Shown piece after piece: positions 13,736 to 18,415 of a stretch of 18,415 bases of DNA. The notes below the pieces were generated by a model. That model saw only the letters and a list, made by a program, of their open reading frames with translations, was not told where the DNA came from and made no database searches. Origin of the DNA: Fervidifonticultor sp964526945 (lineage in GTDB: Bacteria > Sysuimicrobiota > Sysuimicrobiia > Sysuimicrobiales > Humicultoraceae); the NCBI GenBank assembly GCA_964526945.1, contig CAZGNA010000039.1:1-18415 (forward strand). The letters are read 5' to 3'. The translations under genes were made by a program, and so were the position numbers. The first letter of the stretch is position 1. Each line of letters begins with the position of its first letter.

Positions 13736-14800
13736 ATGAAGGCCACCGCGCCACGCCTTGGCATCCTGTACGAGCACCCCCAGTGGTTCGCGCCGCTGTT
13801 CGCCGAGCTCGACCGCCGGCGCGTGCCCTACGACCGGATCCACGCCGCGGACCTGTCGTTCGACCCTGCCAGGCGACAAGCGCCCTATGACCTCGTTGTC
13901 AACCGCATGAGCCCCTCGGCCTACCTGCGCGGACACGGTCAGGCGATCTTCGCCTCACTGGCGTACCTGCGCTGGCTGGAGGCCGTGGGCGTGTCGGTGA
14001 TCAACGGGGAGGCGGCGTTTGCCCTGGAACTCTCGAAAACCGCGCAGATCACGCTGCTGGCGGCTCTTGGCCTGCCCCATCCCCGCACGCAGGTGGTGAA
14101 CACCGCAGCACAGGCCGTCCGGGCCGCCCGGGCGCTCACCTTCCCGGTGCTGGTGAAGCCCAACATCGGCGGCAGCGGCGCGGGCATCCAGCGGTTCGAC
14201 CGCCTCGACGACCTGGAGGCTGCCGCGCGGGCGGGCACGGTGCCGCTGGGGATCGATGGGATCGCCCTCGTGCAGGAGTACCACACGCCCGCCGATGACC
14301 ACATCGTCCGGGTCGAGGTGCTCGATGGCCGCTTCCTGTACGCCATCAAGGTCTTCCCGGACCCGTCGGCGGGCTTCAACCTCTGCCCGGCCGACATCTG
14401 CCACGCCGATGGGCCGGACGCGCCAACGGCGACCGCTGTCTCCACGTTCGACTACTGCCCCGTGGAACTGCCGAAGACGCACCTGCGCGTGGAAGGCTAC
14501 CGGCCGCCTGCGCAAGTGATCGACGAGGTGCTGCGTATCGCCGCCGCGGCCCGGCTGGACCTGGGCGGCATCGAGTACCTGATCAGTCGGCGCGACGGCC
14601 GGCGCTACTACTACGACATCAACGTGTTGTCCAACTTCGTCGCCGACGCGCCGCGGGTCGTGGGGTTTGATCCGTTCCCGGTGCTGGTCGACGTCATCGA
14701 ACAACGCCTGGCGCGCGCCGGGCGCCCCCGAGCGTCACGACCGGCAGCGGACGACGCGGCGCCCAGCGTGCCGGTGGGGCTGGAGAGGCGCACATGGTAA
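13736..14800 (+). CDS. ATP-grasp (RimK-like) carboxylate-amine ligase
   Basis: A 354-residue ATP-grasp protein. These enzymes activate a carboxylate as an acyl phosphate and join it to an amine or thiol. The N-terminal pre-ATP domain (about 1-100) precedes the ATP-grasp fold. Visible motifs are FPVLVKPNIGGSGAGI (136-151, with the ATP-binding Lys141 and glycine loop), VQEYH (179-183), GGIEYLI (277-283) and the metal-ligand strand YDINVLSNF (293-301) with Asp294 and Asn296. It resembles RimK/LysX-type ligases, but no carrier protein such as LysW is adjacent and the substrate is unknown. The C-terminal 30 residues are low complexity. ATG at 13736 has GGAGG upstream. Its end overlaps the next gene. 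Confidence 0.85.
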   Translation: MKATAPRLGILYEHPQWFAPLFAELDRRRVPYDRIHAADLSFDPARRQAPYDLVVNRMSPSAYLRGHGQAIFASLAYLRWLEAVGVSVINGEAAFALELSKTAQITLLAALGLPHPRTQVVNTAAQAVRAARALTFPVLVKPNIGGSGAGIQRFDRLDDLEAAARAGTVPLGIDGIALVQEYHTPADDHIVRVEVLDGRFLYAIKVFPDPSAGFNLCPADICHADGPDAPTATAVSTFDYCPVELPKTHLRVEGYRPPAQVIDEVLRIAAAARLDLGGIEYLISRRDGRRYYYDINVLSNFVADAPRVVGFDPFPVLVDVIEQRLARAGRPRASRPAADDAAPSVPVGLERRTW

Positions 14801-15012
14801 CGCGGGACGCACTGGAGCAGCTGGTGGGGCGCCGCGCCACGTTGACCCTGGCGCCCGGCGCGCCGGGCGGTCCGACGGTCACGGGGCGCGTGCTCGGCGT
14901 GCTCGACGCCCTCGATGGCGCCCTGGTGACGGTCGAACCCGACGGGGCGCCGGGCACGCGGCAGACGATCCACTACCACCACATCGTTGCCATCGCGTCC
15001 GCTGACGGGTGA
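14794..15012 (+). CDS. Small Sm-like (LSm-type) hypothetical protein
   Basis: A 72-residue protein whose ATG overlaps the stop of the ATP-grasp gene (ATGGTAA, 14794-14800), so its translation is coupled. The sequence alternates short strands and glycines, as in a small Sm-type beta-barrel: a helix-like start (DALEQL), LVGRRATLTLAPG, TVTGRVLGVLDALDGALVTVEPDG, then TIHYHHIVAIAS. This is a pattern judgement, not a firm family assignment. Tight coupling suggests a partner or accessory role for the ligase. The HYHH segment (60-63) could bind a metal. Confidence 0.65.
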   Translation: MVTRDALEQLVGRRATLTLAPGAPGGPTVTGRVLGVLDALDGALVTVEPDGAPGTRQTIHYHHIVAIASADG

Positions 15013-15070
15013 GCCACACGTTGGTGGCACATGTGCCCGTCGCAACGGATCACACCAAGGGGGGATGGGC

Positions 15071-15910
15071 ATGGGCTACGCCAAACCCGATGTGCTGGTG
15101 GAGACCGGCTGGGTCGCCGAGCACCTGGGCGACCCGGCCCTACGGATCGTGGAAGTGTCGGTGGACCGCACCGCCTACGAGCAAGGGCACATCCCCGGCG
15201 CCCTGAACCTCGACTGGAAGGTCGACCTCACCGACCCGCTGCGCCGGGACCTGCCCGCGCAGGCGCAGTTCGAGGCCCTGCTGAGTGAGGCGGGCATCGG
15301 CAACGACCACACCGTGGTCTTCTACGGCGACAACAACAACTGGTTCGCCGCGTGGGCCTACTGGATCTTCCAGTACTACGGGCACCGCGCCACGCGCATC
15401 ATGAACGGCGGCCGCAAGAAGTGGATCGACGAGGGCCGGCCGCTGGTGCAGGACGTGCCGTCGTACCCGCGGACCCAGTACCGTGCGGCGGCCACCAACA
15501 CCGAGATCCGCGCGCTGCGCGACTATGTGCTGGCGCGGCTCGGGCAGCCGGGCTACGGCCTGGTGGACGTGCGCTCGCCCCGGGAGTACACGGGCGAGCT
15601 GCTGGCCCCGGAGAACCTGCCCCAGGAAGGCGCCCAGCGCGGCGGGCACATCCCCGGCGCCAAGAACATTCCCTGGGGCATGGCGGTCCGCGAGGACGGC
15701 ACCTTCAAGACGGCCGACGAACTGCGGGCGCTCTACGAAGGCCAGGGCATCACGCCCGAGAAGGAGGTCATCGCTTACTGCCGCATCGGCGAGCGGTCGG
15801 CGCACACGTGGTTCGTGCTGCGCGAGCTGCTGGGCTACCCTCGCGTGCGCAACTACGACGGTTCGTGGACCGAGTACGGCAGCCTGGTGAGCGTGCCGAT
15901 CGAGAAGTAG
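15071..15910 (+). CDS. Two-domain rhodanese sulfurtransferase
   Basis: A 279-residue thiosulfate/3-mercaptopyruvate sulfurtransferase. It has two rhodanese domains: an N-terminal catalytically inert one (about 5-125, with YGDNNNW where the active Cys loop would be) and a C-terminal active one (about 145-275). The persulfide-forming Cys237 lies in CRIGERS (237-243), the thiosulfate-type loop (CRxGxRS). HIPGALNLDW and HIPGAKNIPW are the domain signatures. ATG at 15071 is favoured by its distance from the AAGGGGGG run; ATG at 15065 is in frame and also possible. It lies 58 nt after the Sm-like gene and may belong to the same transcript. It probably works in sulfur transfer or thiosulfate/cyanide detoxification in the cytoplasm. 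Confidence 0.93.
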   Translation: MGYAKPDVLVETGWVAEHLGDPALRIVEVSVDRTAYEQGHIPGALNLDWKVDLTDPLRRDLPAQAQFEALLSEAGIGNDHTVVFYGDNNNWFAAWAYWIFQYYGHRATRIMNGGRKKWIDEGRPLVQDVPSYPRTQYRAAATNTEIRALRDYVLARLGQPGYGLVDVRSPREYTGELLAPENLPQEGAQRGGHIPGAKNIPWGMAVREDGTFKTADELRALYEGQGITPEKEVIAYCRIGERSAHTWFVLRELLGYPRVRNYDGSWTEYGSLVSVPIEK

Positions 15911-16091
15911 CGCGCCAAAGGTCGGCGCTCGGGGAGCAGCGCCGGCGGCCTGCGGCCCGCCGCGGTACTGCGTGCGGACCGCGCGGGCGGGGACGTGGCT
16001 CCCGCCTACCCGGCGGCCGAGGTGGGCACATCTCCAGACGGCACGTGCCGCCTTGCCGGAGGGCGGACGACTCTCTCCTGTGAGGTGTGCC
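15911..16091 (+). other. Gap before the DUF305-like gene
   Basis: This 181-nt stretch has GC-rich inverted repeats and a 12-bp palindrome, CGGCACGTGCCG (16039-16050), which could be an operator. No T-tract terminator or clear promoter is seen. Confidence 0.3.
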
Positions 16092-16682
16092 ATGCGTCTG
16101 GTCGGTTCGTTTGCCCTCGTCGCCGTTGCCGTCGCGGCGCTCGTCGCCTCGCCGTCTGCCCCCTCGGCTGCTGCCGGCTCCGCGCCGCCGGGCGCCGTTC
16201 CCGCCCCCCACCCGGCGCTGGCCACACTGGCAAAGCTCAACGGCACGACCTTCGACGTGGCCTTCCTGCGCGAGCTGATCCCGGTGCACGAGGAAGCCAT
16301 CGAGATCGCCCTGGCCGCGACGCTGAACGCCGACCACCCCGAGCTGCTGCAGTGGAATCAGGTCGTGATCGACCGGAAGAGCGCGCAGGTGCGCCAGATG
16401 CTGACGTGGCTGCAGGCTGCCGGTGCCGCGCCCGGCCGGCGCAACGCCAACGCCGTCACCGAGCCGGTCAAGAAAGTGCGCAGCCTCAAGGGGGCGGCGC
16501 TGGAGAAAGTCTACCTGCCCCTGATGGCCGCTCACCTGGAGCAGAGCGTGGCGCTGGCGCGACTGGCGGCCACCAAGGCCTCGCGCGCCGAGGTCCGGAC
16601 CATGGCCCAGCAGATCGTGCAGACCGAGACCCGCGAGGCCGCGATGCTGCGTGACTGGCTCCGGCGGTGGTACGGTAAGTAG
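16092..16682 (+). CDS. Secreted DUF305-like four-helix protein
   Basis: A 196-residue protein with an N-terminal signal peptide (basic MR, hydrophobic 3-20, AxA-type cleavage near residues 25-28). Two helical hairpin repeats follow, each resembling DUF305. The first has FDVAFLRELIPVHEEAIEIALAA and the second has LEKVYLPLMAAHLEQSVALARLAA, ending in the usual ETREAAMLRDWL. DUF305 proteins are ferritin-like secreted proteins, some of which bind copper through His-His pairs. Here each HH is reduced to a single His (H-E and H-L), so metal binding may be weak or absent. The start is the ATG at 16092 with a GAGGTG site; an upstream in-frame ATG would hide the signal peptide. Confidence 0.75.
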   Translation: MRLVGSFALVAVAVAALVASPSAPSAAAGSAPPGAVPAPHPALATLAKLNGTTFDVAFLRELIPVHEEAIEIALAATLNADHPELLQWNQVVIDRKSAQVRQMLTWLQAAGAAPGRRNANAVTEPVKKVRSLKGAALEKVYLPLMAAHLEQSVALARLAATKASRAEVRTMAQQIVQTETREAAMLRDWLRRWYGK

Positions 16683-17081
16683 ACCGCGCCAGAGCGTCGG
16701 TGCCGGGACAACGCGCCAGGCCGACCCCGCGTCCCCGACCGTATCGGATGGTCTGCGTGGTCATGCGTTGGCCCTCCATGACTGCCAGGCCACCCCCGAG
16801 CCAGCAGGCGGTATCCGGGCTTCCGGGGTCGGGCGGCCGCGACACCAGCGCCCGCCCGGCGCGCTCTCGCAGCCGCACCGGCCGACGGGCGGCGCGGCTC
16901 CCCCACGCTCCTGCCCCCTGGCGGGACGCCCGGCACACCTGACCGGGGGCCGCCGCCCCGGCGGCCGCCCGGATCGCGCGGATGCCCCATCCCGGATGCG
17001 CGCGTGCCCGCCAAGAAAGGGACGCCGGCGGGTGGCCCCGAAGCCGATACGCAGTCTGCACTCCACGAAGCGAGGTGTCCT
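16683..17081 (+). other. Long gap before the enoyl-ACP reductase gene
   Basis: This 399-nt stretch has no supported gene. It contains a perfect 8-bp hairpin, GGCCGCCG/CGGCGGCC (16948-16955 with 16959-16966, 3-nt loop), without a T-tract. The promoter of the downstream gene should be here but I cannot identify it. An in-frame ATG at 17004 would extend the reductase by 26 residues unlike the family, and is not favoured. Confidence 0.4.
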
Positions 17082-17897
17082 GTGCTCCTGCACGGCAAGC
17101 GGGCCCTGATCATGGGCGTCGCCAACAAGCGCAGCATCGCCTGGGGTATCGCCCGGGCGTTCCACCGCGAGGGCGCACAACTGGCGTTCACGTACCAGAA
17201 CGATCGGCTCAAGGAGAACCTGGTCGAGCTGCTGGCGGAGCTGGGCGACGTCGAGCGGTTCCCCATCTTCCCGTGCGACGTCCAAAGCGACGAGCAGATC
17301 GATGCGGTGTTCGCGGGCCTGCGGACGCAGTGGGGCGCCCTCGACGTGCTGGTCCACTGTTTGGCGTTCGCCGGACGCGAGGAGCTCGCGCGCCCCTTTA
17401 CGCAGATCTCGCGCCAGGGCTACGCGCAGGCCCTGGAGATCAGCGCCTACTCGCTCCTCCGGGTCGCCGGTGCCGCGCGCCCGCTCCTGGAGGCCGCAGG
17501 CGGTGGGGCCATCCTGACGCTGACCTACAACGCCGTGACGGCGGTGGTGCCCTCCTACGGTGTCATGGCCATCGCCAAGGCAGCGCTGGAGTGCGAGGTA
17601 CGCTACCTGGCCGCCGAGCTGGGACCGGCCAACATCCGCGTCAACGCCATCTCCGCCGGTCCCCTGCGCACCCTGGCCGCCAGCGCGGTGCGGGGCCTGA
17701 GCGCGTTCCGCGACGTCGTCGCGGAGGTGGCGCCGCTGCGGCGCAACATCACCCAGGAAGACGTCGGCGACGCCGCGGTCTTCCTCGCCAGCGACCTGGC
17801 GCGCGCCGTGACGGGCAACACGCTGTTCGTCGACAGCGGGTTCCACGTCATGGGCGCCGCGGGTGCCGCCGAGGTGCGAGGCAAGGCACCGGCGTAG
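17082..17897 (+). CDS. fabI: Enoyl-[acyl-carrier-protein] reductase, FabI type
   Basis: A 271-residue SDR-superfamily enoyl-ACP reductase, which performs the last reduction in each cycle of type II fatty acid elongation using NAD(P)H. FabI hallmarks are the nucleotide loop GVANKRSIAWGIA (12-24), the catalytic Tyr pair with Lys (Y149, Y159, K166, with exactly six residues between Y159 and K166), NIRVNAISAGP (184-194) and the end TGNTLFVDSGFHVMG. The GTG start at 17082, with GAGGT upstream, gives the normal family N terminus (LLHGKRALIMG). The C-terminal tail is slightly long. No other fab genes lie nearby, so it seems to stand alone or precede the EthD gene. Confidence 0.9.
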   Translation: MLLHGKRALIMGVANKRSIAWGIARAFHREGAQLAFTYQNDRLKENLVELLAELGDVERFPIFPCDVQSDEQIDAVFAGLRTQWGALDVLVHCLAFAGREELARPFTQISRQGYAQALEISAYSLLRVAGAARPLLEAAGGGAILTLTYNAVTAVVPSYGVMAIAKAALECEVRYLAAELGPANIRVNAISAGPLRTLAASAVRGLSAFRDVVAEVAPLRRNITQEDVGDAAVFLASDLARAVTGNTLFVDSGFHVMGAAGAAEVRGKAPA

Positions 17898-17969
17898 CCG
17901 ACGCCGGCGGTCCCCGCCAGCGGCCCGCTGCGCCGTCGCTGCCAGGGGCGGGGCGAGGCACCGGCGTAG
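17884..17969. repeat. 14-nt direct repeat around the fabI stop codon
   Basis: AGGCACCGGCGTAG occurs at 17884-17897, including the fabI stop, and again at 17956-17969, 72 nt downstream. It is probably a small duplication of the gene's 3' tail. Confidence 0.6.
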
Positions 17970-18088
17970 ACGATGGTGAGGCCACAGGGACCGGCGGCTG
18001 GTGGCTCGCGCGTCGGTATGGGGCATGACGGGACGGAGCCCACAGCAGGGACAGAAGGACCGGCGGAACCGCCGGAGCGGGGGGTGAG

Positions 18089-18406
18089 ATGGTGTTCAAG
18101 GTTCTGGTCTGGCTGCGTGGCAAGAGCGGGCAAAGCCCCGAGCAGTTCAAGCGCTACTGGCTCGAGGTGCACGCGCCGCTGGCCCGCGACAAGCTCCAGG
18201 GGCTACGGCGCTACACCATCAACGTCGTGACGGGCGCCCCGCGGGGGGAGCCGCTGGTGCAGGGGGTGGCGGAGTTGGAGTTCGACTCGCAGGAGGCGTT
18301 CACGGCCGCCCTCACCACGCCCGCCGGCCGCGAGGTGATGCTCGACCTCTCGAACTTCTGCGCCGAGTCGGGCGCGATGTTCGCCGAGGAGCACCGGATT
18401 GTCTAG
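18089..18406 (+). CDS. EthD-domain protein
   Basis: A 105-residue ferredoxin-like-fold protein of the EthD/dimeric alpha-beta barrel group. It shows the characteristic start MVFKVLVWLRGKSGQSPEQFKRYW followed by HAPLAR (EthD: HxPLA), then LRRYTINVV, VAELEFDSQEAFTAAL and a C-terminal FAEEHRIV. Members act as small dimeric accessory proteins or lyase- and monooxygenase-like enzymes in degradation pathways; the specific reaction here is unknown. ATG at 18089 directly follows GGGGGGTGAG. It may share a transcript with fabI about 190 nt upstream. Confidence 0.85.
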   Translation: MVFKVLVWLRGKSGQSPEQFKRYWLEVHAPLARDKLQGLRRYTINVVTGAPRGEPLVQGVAELEFDSQEAFTAALTTPAGREVMLDLSNFCAESGAMFAEEHRIV

Positions 18407-18415
18407 GGCGCGCAT

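Noticed and set aside
1..18415. CRISPR arrays, insertion sequences, phage genes, rRNA
   Set aside because: No regularly spaced long repeats, transposase, integrase or rRNA sequence was seen.

Overview
The window is a high-GC, gene-dense bacterial segment. Several genes start at GTG behind strong purine-rich ribosome binding sites. It holds no rRNA, tRNA, transposase, phage gene or CRISPR array. Gene content and the kind of DUF2419 proteins present suggest an uncultivated, possibly thermophilic, high-GC terrestrial lineage (Chloroflexota/Sphaerobacter-like or a neighbouring Terrabacteria phylum). No marker gene fixes the taxonomy, so this is a guess.

Region 1 (1-9109) looks like a nucleoside uptake and salvage island. 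A leftward operon (8836 to 1326) runs in this order: CUT1-type solute-binding protein, two CUT1-type permeases, two tandem divergent homologues of the queuosine-5'-phosphate N-glycosylase (Qng1/DUF2419) family, an IunH-type nucleoside hydrolase and a short-chain dehydrogenase. Converging on it from the left are two tandem nucleoside 2-deoxyribosyltransferase-like genes (77-568 and 698-1186). Nucleoside hydrolases (QueK) and DUF2419 proteins (Qng1) are the two known kinds of enzyme that free queuine from queuosine or its 5'-phosphate. Finding both beside an importer and nucleoside-transferase-like proteins suggests salvage of queuosine or another modified nucleoside. Two families occur as tandem paralogue pairs. 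One member of each pair has lost a signature residue: the catalytic Glu in the second transferase, and the fourth Cys of a C-terminal cysteine cluster in one Qng1-like protein.

Region 2 (9110-11824) is a complete leftward NitT/TauT-type ABC importer with a Tat-signal binding protein, an ATPase and a permease. Its substrate is not evident. Region 3 (12291-13307) is a leftward AI-2E/PerM-family membrane protein.

Region 4 (13515-15910) is rightward: a good sigma70-like promoter, a highly structured leader of about 190 nt, an ATP-grasp ligase, a translationally coupled 72-residue Sm-like small protein and a two-domain sulfurtransferase. It is followed by a secreted DUF305-like protein (16092-16682), a FabI-type enoyl-ACP reductase (17082-17897) and an EthD-domain protein (18089-18406).

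The most striking non-coding signal is a shared leader element. The sequence TGCATCTGTCC, followed 4-5 nt later by a CGAAGGC/GCCTTCG hairpin, lies upstream of both the ATP-grasp gene (plus strand, 13603-13640) and the NitT binding-protein gene (minus strand, 12131-12097). Both copies are in the sense orientation, and the stem around the conserved loop differs in sequence but is complementary in each. This looks like an undescribed cis-regulatory RNA.
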